Assembly: GCF_014201375.1 (NCBI RefSeq)
Contig: NZ_JACHDZ010000001.1
Coordinates: 1,095,206 to 1,159,205 of the forward strand
From: Tunturiibacter empetritectus
GTDB taxonomy: Bacteria > Acidobacteriota > Terriglobia > Terriglobales > Acidobacteriaceae
DNA: 64,000 nucleotides
Reading direction: 5' to 3'
Positions 34,474 through 42,859 of the stretch are shown one piece after another. How positions within the stretch are numbered: position 1 is the first letter of the stretch; every line of letters starts with the position of its first letter. The position numbers and the translations under genes were made by a program. The notes under the pieces were generated by a model, which did not search any database, was not told where the DNA came from, and saw only the letters and a program-made list of their open reading frames with translations.

Positions 34474-35970
34474 ATGAAGTATGTACTCTCACTCGATCAG
34501 GGAACGACGAGCTCTCGCGCCATCCTTTTCGATCACGACGGACAGATTGCGGGGACTGCATCGCGTGAGTTTCCGCAGATCTATCCGAGCAGTGGTTGGG
34601 TAGAACATGACCCCTTCGACATTCTTACTTCTCAGTTGAGCTCTGCGGTGGAGGTGATGGGTAAGGCTCGAGTACGCCCCAGAGATGTCATCGCTTTGGG
34701 GATAACTAACCAGCGGGAGACTACGATCGTCTGGGACCGCGAGACGGGAAAGCCGGTCTATAACGCTATCGTCTGGCAGGACAGCCGTACTGGCGCCATG
34801 ATGAAGAGACTCGCGGATGAGGGGGCTGAGGAGACGGTCCGGCAAAAGACGGGACTCTTGCTGAGCCCTTACTTCTCGGCGAGCAAAGTCGCGTGGATAT
34901 TGGAGAATGTTGACGGAGCGCGCGCCCGTGCCGAGGCGGGAAAGCTCGCCTTTGGGACCGTCGATAGCTGGCTGGTGTGGAATTTGACCAGTGGTAAACG
35001 TCACGTCACGGATCGGACTAACGCGTCGCGTACGCTTCTCTACAACATCGTTGAAGACAGGTGGGACGACGATTTGTTGAAGCTCTTCAATATTCCCAAG
35101 AGTCTTTTGCCTGAAGTTGTGTGGTCCAACGAGAAGGTGGGACAGGTGACGACCTCGCTTGGACTGGGCGAGGTGGAGATTGCGGGCATTGCCGGGGATC
35201 AGCAATCGGCTTTGTTTGGGCAGCTTTGCGTCTCTCCTGGTGATGCTAAGAATACGTACGGCACGGGTTGTTTTCTGTTGCAGAATGTTGGTGGCAAGTT
35301 CACGCTTTCGAGCCATCGCCTGATTACAACGCTTGCCTGCAGTACGGACCGAAAGCTGGCTTATGCGCTCGAAGGCAGCATTTTTATCGGTGGAGCTGTG
35401 GTGCAGTGGCTTCGGGATAACATGAAGTTTTTTAGGAAGTCTTCAGAGGTGGAAGCGATCGCGGCCTCTGTTTCTGACTCGGATGGTGTGGTCTTTGTGC
35501 CTGCATTTACGGGCCTCGGAGCGCCGTACTGGGATGCAGAAGCAAGGGGGCTGATCATAGGGCTGCAACGCGGAACACAGATCGGTCATATAGCGAAGGC
35601 GGCCGTCGAGAGCATCGCGTTTCAGGTCGCGGACGTTCTTCGTGTGATGGATTCGGATACAAAGAATCCCTTTACGGAACTGCGAGTAGATGGGGGAGCC
35701 GCAGCCAATGATGGCCTTATGCAGTTTCAGGCGGATCTTCTGGGTGTGCCGGTTCATCGTCCTGCTGTGCTGGAGACGACTGCTCTTGGTGCTGCCTATC
35801 TCGCGGGTCTCTCCAGCGGATTCTGGAGTGGCATCGATGAGCTGAAGCTGCATCGTAAAGCTGACACACTCTTCGAGCCAAAGACGGATAAGAAGCAGAT
35901 GCAGAAGCTGCAGGACAACTGGAGAGAGGCTGTTGAGCGTTCTCGCCACTGGAACAAGGAGAGCAGATGA
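34474..35970 (+). CDS. glpK: Glycerol kinase
   Basis: A 498-residue FGGY-family kinase of the standard length. Family marks: LDQGTTSSRAILFD (5-18), TNQRETTIVWDRETGKPV, and GLGAPYWDAEARG with IAKAAVESIAFQVADVL in the C-terminal domain. It phosphorylates glycerol with ATP to sn-glycerol 3-phosphate, trapping glycerol that enters through GlpF. A GGAGA precedes the ATG. Its stop overlaps the glpD start by four bases, giving translational coupling within the glpFKD operon. Fructose-bisphosphate regulation, known in E. coli, cannot be judged here. Confidence 0.96.
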   Translation: MKYVLSLDQGTTSSRAILFDHDGQIAGTASREFPQIYPSSGWVEHDPFDILTSQLSSAVEVMGKARVRPRDVIALGITNQRETTIVWDRETGKPVYNAIVWQDSRTGAMMKRLADEGAEETVRQKTGLLLSPYFSASKVAWILENVDGARARAEAGKLAFGTVDSWLVWNLTSGKRHVTDRTNASRTLLYNIVEDRWDDDLLKLFNIPKSLLPEVVWSNEKVGQVTTSLGLGEVEIAGIAGDQQSALFGQLCVSPGDAKNTYGTGCFLLQNVGGKFTLSSHRLITTLACSTDRKLAYALEGSIFIGGAVVQWLRDNMKFFRKSSEVEAIAASVSDSDGVVFVPAFTGLGAPYWDAEARGLIIGLQRGTQIGHIAKAAVESIAFQVADVLRVMDSDTKNPFTELRVDGGAAANDGLMQFQADLLGVPVHRPAVLETTALGAAYLAGLSSGFWSGIDELKLHRKADTLFEPKTDKKQMQKLQDNWREAVERSRHWNKESR

Positions 35971-37568
35971 ATCGCGATGAGATGTTAGCCCGTGTACGCA
36001 ATCGCAAGGAACCCTGGGACATTGTGGTGATCGGCGGAGGAGCTACAGGAGCCGGAGTTGCCGTTGATGCAGCATCGCGAGGGTACGATGTACTGCTTTT
36101 GGAGCGGGAAGACTTTGGCAAAGGAACTTCGAGCCGCGCCACCAAGCTTGTTCATGGAGGTGTCCGTTACCTTGAACAGGGAAATGTCTCGCTTGTGATG
36201 GAAGCATTGAAGGAGCGGGGGATACTTCTGCGGAATGCTCCTCATATCGTGAAAGATCTGAAGTTCATTGTTCCCAACTACTCCTGGTGGGAGGCGCCGT
36301 TCTACGGTATCGGCATGAAGGTCTATGACTTTCTCGCGGGGAAATATAGCTTTGGCTCGTCGAAGGTGCTTTCTCTTGAAGAGACGTTGCAGCTTCTGCC
36401 TACGATTCGCAGGGACGGTCTGCGCGGGGGGGTGATGTACCACGACGGACAGTTTGACGACTCGCGTCTTCTGATCAATCTGATGACGACTGCCGCCGAG
36501 CATGGTGCGACCCTGCTGAACTATGCGGGTGTCGTTGAGCTGAAGAAAGATGAGTCGGGCTTTGTGCAGGGTGTGGTGGCGGTAGATGGTGAAAGCGGAG
36601 AAAAATTTGAGATTGCGGCTCGTTCCGTGGTGAATGCGACAGGCATCTTCACCGATGAGATTCGCCGGCTGGCGGAGCCCGGAGTCGAACAGATGATGGC
36701 GCCCAGCCAAGGGATTCATCTTATGTTCGACCGCTCCTTCCTAGTGGGCGACACGGCTTTGCTTGTACCCCAAACCGACGATGGGCGCGTACTGTTTGCC
36801 GTTCCCTGGCACAACCGCACTCTGGTCGGTACTACGGATACGCCCATTGAATCGATATCGTATGAGCCGCTACCCTTTGAGGAGGAGATCGACTTTGTGC
36901 TTGAGACGGCGGGCCGTTATCTGAGCCACAAGCCGACGCGGGAGGATATTCTCAGCGTCTATGTCGGCATTCGCCCGCTGGTAAAGGCTGCAGGAGCAAG
37001 CGACGGAAAGACGTCGTCGCTGTCGCGCGACTATACGATTCATATCGACCACTCCGGTCTGCTGACGATTGTCGGTGGGAAGTGGACGACTTATCGACAC
37101 ATGGCCGAAGACACAGTGGACCATGCCATGACGCTTGGTCGGCTGGACGAAAAGCCGTGTGTCACAGCGACCATGCATATTCATGGATACCATCAGCATC
37201 CCGAGGAGTTTGGGAGTTTGTCCGTCTACGGCTCAGATGCACCGGCAATCCTGGAGCTGTCTAAAGCAAGCCCTGAGCTCGCCGGACTCCTTCATCCTGA
37301 TCTGCCATACACTGCGGCAGAGGTTGTGTGGGCGGCACGAAATGAGATGTCTCGTACGTTGGATGATGCTCTGGCACGGCGCACTCGAGCGCTCCTGTTG
37401 AACGCGCGTGCTGCAATAACGATAGCGCCTGCGGTGGCGTCTCTGCTTGCTAAAGAGCTCGGCAAGGATGCGGCGTGGGCTGAGGAACAGGTGAGGATCT
37501 TTGGTGCGTTGGCAGCACAGTACATACCACAGGGAACGAAGTATCCTGCTGCGCCGCCTGTGGTGTGA
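35967..37568 (+). CDS. glpD: Aerobic-type glycerol-3-phosphate dehydrogenase (FAD)
   Basis: A 533-residue flavoprotein. The FAD fold starts with DIVVIGGGATGAGVAVDAA (about 19-37) followed by the GlpD-specific GTSSRATKLVHGGVRYLE. The C-terminal DAO_C helical domain (about 395-520) contains LPYTAAEVVWAARNEMSRTLDD, a family-typical motif. GlpD oxidises glycerol 3-phosphate to dihydroxyacetone phosphate at the inner membrane and reduces quinone, consistent with the menaquinone route implied by mqnC. It ends the operon; no terminator stem is obvious in the 32 bases before the convergent cytochrome gene. Confidence 0.95.
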   Translation: MNRDEMLARVRNRKEPWDIVVIGGGATGAGVAVDAASRGYDVLLLEREDFGKGTSSRATKLVHGGVRYLEQGNVSLVMEALKERGILLRNAPHIVKDLKFIVPNYSWWEAPFYGIGMKVYDFLAGKYSFGSSKVLSLEETLQLLPTIRRDGLRGGVMYHDGQFDDSRLLINLMTTAAEHGATLLNYAGVVELKKDESGFVQGVVAVDGESGEKFEIAARSVVNATGIFTDEIRRLAEPGVEQMMAPSQGIHLMFDRSFLVGDTALLVPQTDDGRVLFAVPWHNRTLVGTTDTPIESISYEPLPFEEEIDFVLETAGRYLSHKPTREDILSVYVGIRPLVKAAGASDGKTSSLSRDYTIHIDHSGLLTIVGGKWTTYRHMAEDTVDHAMTLGRLDEKPCVTATMHIHGYHQHPEEFGSLSVYGSDAPAILELSKASPELAGLLHPDLPYTAAEVVWAARNEMSRTLDDALARRTRALLLNARAAITIAPAVASLLAKELGKDAAWAEEQVRIFGALAAQYIPQGTKYPAAPPVV

Positions 37569-37600
37569 GCCTGGTGACTTTAGGTGGAGGCAGTCTTTTG

Positions 37601-38362
37601 CTATTGCTTCAGGTAAGCGATCAAGTCTCGACGTTCTTCGGCTTTGGGAACACTGAAGCTCATCTTGTTATCCGGTATCATCGAATCCGGATCGCTCAGC
37701 CACTTCTCTAGCGTCGCCTGGTCCCAGGTCAGCCCGGAGTTCTTCAGCCCGTCTGAGTATGTAAATCCAGCGCTGCTTCCGGATTTTCTGCCAAACACAC
37801 CTGCGAGGCGTGGTCCTTCGCGATCCACTTCCATCGCATGACACCCTGTGCAACGTCTCTCAAACAGGGCCTTTCCGTGTGTAGCATCGGCGGCTCCCTC
37901 CGAAGCTGCTTCGCTCTTTCCCACATTTTTTCCTAGCATAGAAAGGGCAAGCACATCGGACTTGGAAAGGGCTGCATCCCAATGCAGCAACCGGTACTGC
38001 AGAGGAGGCATCTCTCCACTCTTCGCTTCTTGAACGATCTTCGACATCAGCACATCTTGCTGATCCGGGGATAGCCCTTCCCATTGCGACAGGTCCATCT
38101 TTTTACGAGCCTCAACGATATCCCGCTCGATGAGCCATGATCCCGGAGCGATCCGCGCATATACCGGCCACCGCGTCTCGCTAGAATGGCAGTCCGCGCA
38201 CTTGGTTATCAAAACTGCTTTTGCATCCGACGGCATCTTTGCGCCTTGTAGTAGCGTGCCGAACCCTTTGGCGGGCTCGACACGCGGATTGCCAAACGGA
38301 TGCACAAATCCCAATCCAACAACTGAAGCTACAGTCAATACTGCTACTGACCAAACGCGCAT
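37601..38362 (-). CDS. Di-haem c-type cytochrome (haem-binding domain plus class I cytochrome c)
   Basis: A 253-residue exported protein with a signal/anchor helix (residues 1-22). Two CxxCH sites: CADCH at 55-59 within a PF14376-like haem-binding domain (ETRWPVYARIAPGSWLIERDI is the family core) and CTGCH at 171-175 in a cytochrome c2-like domain, with M228 or M234 as axial ligand. The gene starts one base after the stop of the Tat-exported phosphoesterase and shares its ECF-type promoter. This suggests a periplasmic redox partner or sensor for that enzyme. A role in oxidative or haem stress is an inference from the sigma-factor context. Confidence 0.88.
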   Translation of the reverse strand: MRVWSVAVLTVASVVGLGFVHPFGNPRVEPAKGFGTLLQGAKMPSDAKAVLITKCADCHSSETRWPVYARIAPGSWLIERDIVEARKKMDLSQWEGLSPDQQDVLMSKIVQEAKSGEMPPLQYRLLHWDAALSKSDVLALSMLGKNVGKSEAASEGAADATHGKALFERRCTGCHAMEVDREGPRLAGVFGRKSGSSAGFTYSDGLKNSGLTWDQATLEKWLSDPDSMIPDNKMSFSVPKAEERRDLIAYLKQ

Positions 38363-38363
38363 T

Positions 38364-39374
38364 TTAGACTGTCTCCGCGAGTGTGGAGTAGATCACTGCG
38401 AGATGATTGTGACCGCGAACAACTTTGACATTGGTCACTCCAAGCACGCTCTCCAACTTGCCTGCGGGGACTGTCATCGGCCCCGGATTCGGCGCGGCTC
38501 CTGGAGCAGGTTGCGGAAACGCGGTAGACATCGCGGTGTGGAATGCCACGTTGCCTTCGACCTTCTGGACGACCTGGTGAATGTGCCCGTTCAACACAGT
38601 CACCGAACCGAACGGTTTCAGCATCGCTAATGCCTGCTCGCCGTCCTTCGTTCCCCAACCCCACTTTTCATACACCATCCAGAGCGGGATATGGGCAAAC
38701 ACCACGATCGGTGTGGAATGGCTAAGACCTGCCAGATCTGACTTGAGCCACGCCAGTTGGTCGCTGCCCAGGTTGCCCATTGCGTCCACCTGTACGCAGT
38801 TGTTCAAGCCGACAAAGTGAACGCCCTTGTGATTGTAGCTGTACCAGCCATTGCCAAGGGTGCCCTTGCCGAAACGCTGCTTGTACTGAACGCCATCGTC
38901 GATGTAGTCGTGCTCCCCGGGGACGTAGAACACCTCGCCTCGGAAGCCTTTGATCACCTGTGAAGCTGTATCGAACTCTGCGGCCTTCGAGTTCTGCGTG
39001 ATGTCTCCGGTGTGAAGCATGAAATCCGGAGCTTTCATGCCTGGAGGGACAAGATTTGCCCTGTCGATCGCCTTTTTCAGCGTGTGTGTCACTTCCGGGT
39101 TGGCGCCTTTGTTGAACCCTATGTGGCAGTCGCTTATCTGTACGAAGGAGAAATCCTCGACCTTGCCACTCCCTGCGCCTCTCTTGATCGTCTGCGCCAG
39201 CAGCCTTGAAGTTGGCACGCCGCCAACCATTGACCACAGCAGTCCTGTTCCAGCCCATGCCATGCATCCCAGAAAGTTGCGCCGGTCGATGCCATCGCTT
39301 TCTGGACTACCGTTTTCTGGGTTTGCAGTACTTTCGCTCTTCCGTACGACTTCGTCTTGTTTAAACCGATTCAC
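38364..39374 (-). CDS. Tat-exported metallophosphoesterase
   Basis: A 336-residue enzyme. The frame is open to 39458, but I choose GTG at 39374: AAGGGAG lies seven bases before it, and an upstream ATG would precede the ECF promoter at 39418-39445. A twin-arginine signal DRRNFLGCMAWAGTG (about residues 32-46) is followed by the calcineurin-like domain: QISDCHIGF, HTGDITQ, PGEHDY, HIPLW and NGHIHQ, giving all di-metal ligands. The family resembles periplasmic CpdA-like or Tat MPEs. The cytochrome gene follows with one base between. Substrate unknown. Confidence 0.9.
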   Translation of the reverse strand: MNRFKQDEVVRKSESTANPENGSPESDGIDRRNFLGCMAWAGTGLLWSMVGGVPTSRLLAQTIKRGAGSGKVEDFSFVQISDCHIGFNKGANPEVTHTLKKAIDRANLVPPGMKAPDFMLHTGDITQNSKAAEFDTASQVIKGFRGEVFYVPGEHDYIDDGVQYKQRFGKGTLGNGWYSYNHKGVHFVGLNNCVQVDAMGNLGSDQLAWLKSDLAGLSHSTPIVVFAHIPLWMVYEKWGWGTKDGEQALAMLKPFGSVTVLNGHIHQVVQKVEGNVAFHTAMSTAFPQPAPGAAPNPGPMTVPAGKLESVLGVTNVKVVRGHNHLAVIYSTLAETV

Positions 39375-39417
39375 GTCGAACTCCCTTTTTTGAATATTTT
39401 TGATTGCCTGCACCTCC

Positions 39418-39445
39418 CTAAACTGGCTTAGCTCGCTTTTATTCC
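39418..39445 (-). promoter_or_regulatory. ECF-type promoter for the phosphoesterase-cytochrome operon
   Basis: GGAATAA (39445-39439) and GTTTAG (39423-39418) are separated by exactly 15 bases. The same GGAATAA-N15-GTT arrangement occurs on the other strand before the sigma-factor gene. The predicted transcript starts near 39410, about 35 bases before the GTG start. Confidence 0.65.
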
Positions 39446-39467
39446 AGCGCACGGGCAAATAATTCGT

Positions 39468-39495
39468 GGAATAATCTGTCTGCGATTTGGTTAAC
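39468..39495 (+). promoter_or_regulatory. ECF-type promoter for the sigma/anti-sigma operon
   Basis: GGAATAA (39468-39474), 15 bases, GTTAAC (39490-39495). Identical spacing and -35 sequence to the divergent promoter beside it, so autoregulation by the encoded sigma factor is likely. Confidence 0.65.
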
Positions 39496-39579
39496 GGTAG
39501 CGATGTTTCCTAGTCGATGCTGTTCTATGCCGTATTCCTGCAACTCGGCAATCTCACACCCACCGAGGCACTCTGCACC

Positions 39580-40116
39580 GTGTCGTCCGCCACCAGCCGT
39601 AGCGCAGACTTCGAGCAACTCGCGCTGCCACTCTTTGGTTCGCTCTACAACCACGCCTTCTGGCTTACTCGCAATCAAGCCGATGCAGAAGACCTGGTGC
39701 AGGAGACGTTCTCCAAGTCGCTCCGTGCGTTCGACTCGTTCCAGCCTGGCACTAATTTCAAGGCGTGGATCTTCCGCATCCTACGGAACACGTTTCTGAC
39801 CACGCGAACCGGTATTGCGGCGTCCCGCACCGTTTTTCTCGAGGATCATCCGGAGACTCTAGCCGCGACTGCTGTTGATCTGACTCCGGAAGACAATCTC
39901 ATTCGCCTCGGCGATCAGGCCGCACTCCAGAGCGCACTCGAGCAGCTTCCGCCGCTATTCCGGGAGGTGTTGCTTCTCTGCGACGTTGAGGAGATCAAGT
40001 ACAAAGACATCGCCGTTATTCTCGACGTCCCTATCGGCACCGTCATGTCGCGCATCTCTCGCGCCCGCAGCACTCTTCGTCAACTGTTGCAGCCGCAATT
40101 TGGGGAATCCCTATGA
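39580..40116 (+). CDS. ECF-subfamily RNA polymerase sigma factor
   Basis: About 178 residues from the GTG at 39580; an ATG at 39517 is in frame but has no ribosome-binding site and the extra 21 residues are atypical, whereas GAGG precedes the GTG. Region 2 (DFEQLALPLFGSLYNHAFWL to NFKAWIFRILRN) includes AEDLVQETFSKSLRAF, and region 4 has LPPLFREVLLLCDVEEIKYKDIAVILDVPIGTVMSRISRARSTL, the helix-turn-helix that reads the -35 box. The anti-sigma gene overlaps its end by four bases. It probably drives its own promoter and the divergent phosphoesterase-cytochrome operon. Confidence 0.9.
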   Translation: MSSATSRSADFEQLALPLFGSLYNHAFWLTRNQADAEDLVQETFSKSLRAFDSFQPGTNFKAWIFRILRNTFLTTRTGIAASRTVFLEDHPETLAATAVDLTPEDNLIRLGDQAALQSALEQLPPLFREVLLLCDVEEIKYKDIAVILDVPIGTVMSRISRARSTLRQLLQPQFGESL

Positions 40117-40919
40117 ATCAGATGTCTCAAAACGATCAATCAACGGAACATCTCAATCCGGACGAGGTCAACGCTTTTATTGACGACGAGCTTTTACCAG
40201 GCGAGCAGCAGGGAGTTCAGCATCATCTCTCCACCTGTCATGGCTGCACGCTCCGCGTTCTCTCCGCGACACGACTCAAAGCTGCCACGGGCCGCGCCGG
40301 CCAACGCTTTGCCCCGCCGCCCGAAGCCCTCGGACGCCTTACCGCCCAGCTCCATTCGCAACAAACGGAGACCGCGCCGCAGGGGAAGAAGAAGGTCGTA
40401 TCCTTCGATTCTTTTCGCACTGCGGCGTGGACGGCACTCGCGGCTGCCGTCCTGCTTACCGTCTCACTCTTTGGCTGGCGCCAGATGCATCAAACAAACA
40501 CCCTCGCTGCAGAACTCCTCGACCAGCACCTCGCCACCCTCTCCAATGGGGCGACCCCGCAGGTCATCTCCACGGATCGGCATACGGTCAAACCCTGGTT
40601 TCAAGGGCGTCTTCCTTTTAGCTTCAATCTTCCCGAAACCCTTCCCCCCGACACGATCCTGAAGGGAGCTGATCTCACCTACTTCAACGGTCAACCAACG
40701 GCTCTGCTCCTCTACACCATTCACAAACACGAAGTCTCTATCTTTTTAACGCAACGATCCACCAGCCCGACCCTCACCCCTCTGCCCAGAACGCGGGCAG
40801 GCTTCTACCTTCGAACCGCCACTACATCAAACCTGAACATTGTCGCTGTCAGCGACGTAAACCCAGCCGATCTTGATCTGCTGGTGGCTGCGCTGGTTTC
40901 TATACAGAAACCAGCGTGA
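40113..40919 (+). CDS. Membrane anti-sigma factor with zinc finger (zf-HC2/ZAS)
   Basis: A 268-residue protein. The zinc-binding motif H38-x3-C42-x2-C45 lies in HHLSTCHGC, within the N-terminal ZAS domain that clamps the sigma factor. One transmembrane helix follows at about residues 108-125 (AWTALAAAVLLTVSLFGW), so the remaining 140 residues are periplasmic and may sense the stress. The HCC motif is the redox-responsive type in some homologues. It is cotranscribed and translationally coupled to the sigma gene. Confidence 0.9.
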   Translation: MNQMSQNDQSTEHLNPDEVNAFIDDELLPGEQQGVQHHLSTCHGCTLRVLSATRLKAATGRAGQRFAPPPEALGRLTAQLHSQQTETAPQGKKKVVSFDSFRTAAWTALAAAVLLTVSLFGWRQMHQTNTLAAELLDQHLATLSNGATPQVISTDRHTVKPWFQGRLPFSFNLPETLPPDTILKGADLTYFNGQPTALLLYTIHKHEVSIFLTQRSTSPTLTPLPRTRAGFYLRTATTSNLNIVAVSDVNPADLDLLVAALVSIQKPA

Positions 40920-41024
40920 ACGCATGCGGCTGATTAATCAGGGCTTATGCTGCCTGGCCCGCCTTATTTGCGGCCGCGGGTCAAAGATGTTTCGTCAGTC
41001 TTACAGGTTTGTTGAGAAGATTTT

Positions 41025-41099
41025 TGGAGGCGCGGGTCGGGATCGAACCGACGCATAAAGGTTTTGCAGACCTCTCCCTTACCACTTGGGTACCGCGCC
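41025..41099 (-). tRNA. tRNA-Cys (GCA)
   Basis: The minus strand folds as a cloverleaf: acceptor GGCGCGG/CCGCGCC, anticodon GCA in GGTCTGCAAAACC, T-loop GGTTCGATCCC and an encoded CCA. It is 67 bases downstream of tRNA-Gly on the same strand, probably one transcript. Confidence 0.95.
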
Positions 41100-41166
41100 T
41101 CGGGTGGGCTATGTGATTCTGCCCTGCTGGATTGTAGGAGAAGTGTACCGCAGGCAGGATGTTATT

Positions 41167-41241
41167 TGGAGCGGGAGACCGGGGTCGAACCGGCGACATC
41201 TTCCTTGGCAAGGAAGCACTCTACCACTGAGCTACTCCCGC
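41167..41241 (-). tRNA. tRNA-Gly (GCC)
   Basis: Cloverleaf on the minus strand with acceptor GCGGGAG/CTCCCGC, D-arm AGCTCAGTGGTAGAGT, anticodon GCC in CCTTGCCAAGG, T-loop GGTTCGACCCC and an encoded CCA. Confidence 0.95.
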
Positions 41242-41395
41242 TCTACAGGTTCAAGTATAGCGGCCATGTTCAGTATGGTCAACGCGCTGTGGCGTGTTGT
41301 TGAAAGTCCGATTGTGTTTTCTGAGCGACATGGGAGGCAGAAATCTGCATCTCATTTGTTGACCGGCGCTGACTTAGCGAGGGCGCCAGTCCGAC

Positions 41396-42859
41396 ATGAG
41401 GTACATGACGCAGCCATTACTACAGAACGTGGGGCAGATGCAGCATTGGCAGGCGCTGCTTGATTCTGCCGGAGAGGGAATATGGGGTCTCGACCTTGAA
41501 GGGAATTGTACGTTCGTGAATCTTATGGCGGTGAATTCCTTCGGCTTCGCGAGCGAGGAGATGCTGGGCAACAATATGCACGAACTTGTTCATCATCACT
41601 ATCCTGACGGGCGACATTTTCCCGGTTCCGAGTGCCCGATCTATGACGTGGTGCGGAAGAGTAAAACTCTGAGGCGGCTGACGGACACGATGTTCCGGAA
41701 GGATGGAAGCAGCTTCGTTGCGGAGCTTTCCGCGCAGCCGGTGATTGTTGAGGGATCCGTTGTTGGTGTCGTGGTGACTTTTCGGGAGGTAACCGAACTG
41801 CGGCAACAACAGGAAAACCTCCGTAAAGCCTATGAGATGGCGGAACAGAAGACGGCTGAGCTGGATGCCGTTATCGAAAGCATGCCGCATGGGGTTTATA
41901 TAGCGACTTCCAATGCAAAGCTCCGCTCCAACCACGTTGCCAAGATGATGAGTGGCGGAATGTTTCCGCCAGAGTTGAAGACGCTGGAGACGGCGCTGGC
42001 TGGGCAATGGTCCACAGAGACGGTAAGCACGTCGAATCGGTGGATTCGCAGTGTGGCAGCGCCAATTTTTCTGAACGGAAAGATACTTGGCGGCGTAGCC
42101 GTGAATACTGATGTTACGCAGGCGCGGCTGCAGGACGAGGCGCTGAGGAAGTCAGAGAAGCTGGCAGCAGTGGGGCAATTGGCTTCGTCCATTGCCCATG
42201 AGATCAATAATCCACTCGAGTCGATTACGAACCTGTTGTATCTGATTAGACAGTCGGAGTCGATGGAAGATACGCAGCACTATGCGGCTCTGGCTCAAGG
42301 GGAGCTGGCACGGGTTACTGAGATCACGTTGCAGACCTTGCGGTTCAACCGACAGCACAGCAAGCCGACCGAGGTGGATATGGCGGAGCTGTTGCGTACG
42401 GTGATGGCTCTGTATACGGGGCGGACTCTGGTTCGGAACATTGAGATTGACTTGAAGTTGGTGGCGACTCCACGGGTAAGGGTGCTCGAAGGAGAGATTC
42501 GCCAGGTGATCAATAATCTGGTCAGGAACGCGCTTGACGCGATGAGTAGAGGAGGGCGGCTAACGATAAGGTTGCATCCGCAACGGGGTGGTCTAAGTGG
42601 CGCTCGTGGGGTTCGTTTGACGGTCGCGGATATAGGAGAGGGGATTCGGCCGGAGATGCAGGAGCATCTTTTTGAGGCGTTCCAGACGACGAAGGAGCTT
42701 ACCGGAACAGGACTTGGGCTCTGGGTGAGTAAGGGGATCGTCGAGAAGCACGGCGGCCGAATCCGAGCAAGAACGCGACGCGGCGAGAGGCATGGCACTG
42801 TGTTTTCGGTTTGGTTGCCGGTGGAGGGCAGTCCTAACCTGGTGGCTCCGGTAAATTGA
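41396..42859 (+). CDS. PAS-domain sensor histidine kinase
   Basis: A 487-residue cytosolic kinase. Two PAS domains: about 14-140 (LLDSAGEGIWGLDLEGNCTF, with HELVHHHYPDGRHFPG and a PAC-like FREVTELRQQQENL) and about 160-245 (LDAVIESMPHGVYIATSNA). The HisKA helix has the phospho-acceptor H268 in SSIAHEINNPLE; the ATPase has NNLVRNALDAM (N box), ADIGEGIRPEM and GTGLGLWVSKGIV (G2 box). No transmembrane region, so it senses an intracellular cue, possibly redox or a small ligand. No receiver gene is adjacent: it is an orphan kinase. Its 3' end overlaps that of the convergent secretin gene by 26 bases. Confidence 0.92.
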   Translation: MRYMTQPLLQNVGQMQHWQALLDSAGEGIWGLDLEGNCTFVNLMAVNSFGFASEEMLGNNMHELVHHHYPDGRHFPGSECPIYDVVRKSKTLRRLTDTMFRKDGSSFVAELSAQPVIVEGSVVGVVVTFREVTELRQQQENLRKAYEMAEQKTAELDAVIESMPHGVYIATSNAKLRSNHVAKMMSGGMFPPELKTLETALAGQWSTETVSTSNRWIRSVAAPIFLNGKILGGVAVNTDVTQARLQDEALRKSEKLAAVGQLASSIAHEINNPLESITNLLYLIRQSESMEDTQHYAALAQGELARVTEITLQTLRFNRQHSKPTEVDMAELLRTVMALYTGRTLVRNIEIDLKLVATPRVRVLEGEIRQVINNLVRNALDAMSRGGRLTIRLHPQRGGLSGARGVRLTVADIGEGIRPEMQEHLFEAFQTTKELTGTGLGLWVSKGIVEKHGGRIRARTRRGERHGTVFSVWLPVEGSPNLVAPVN

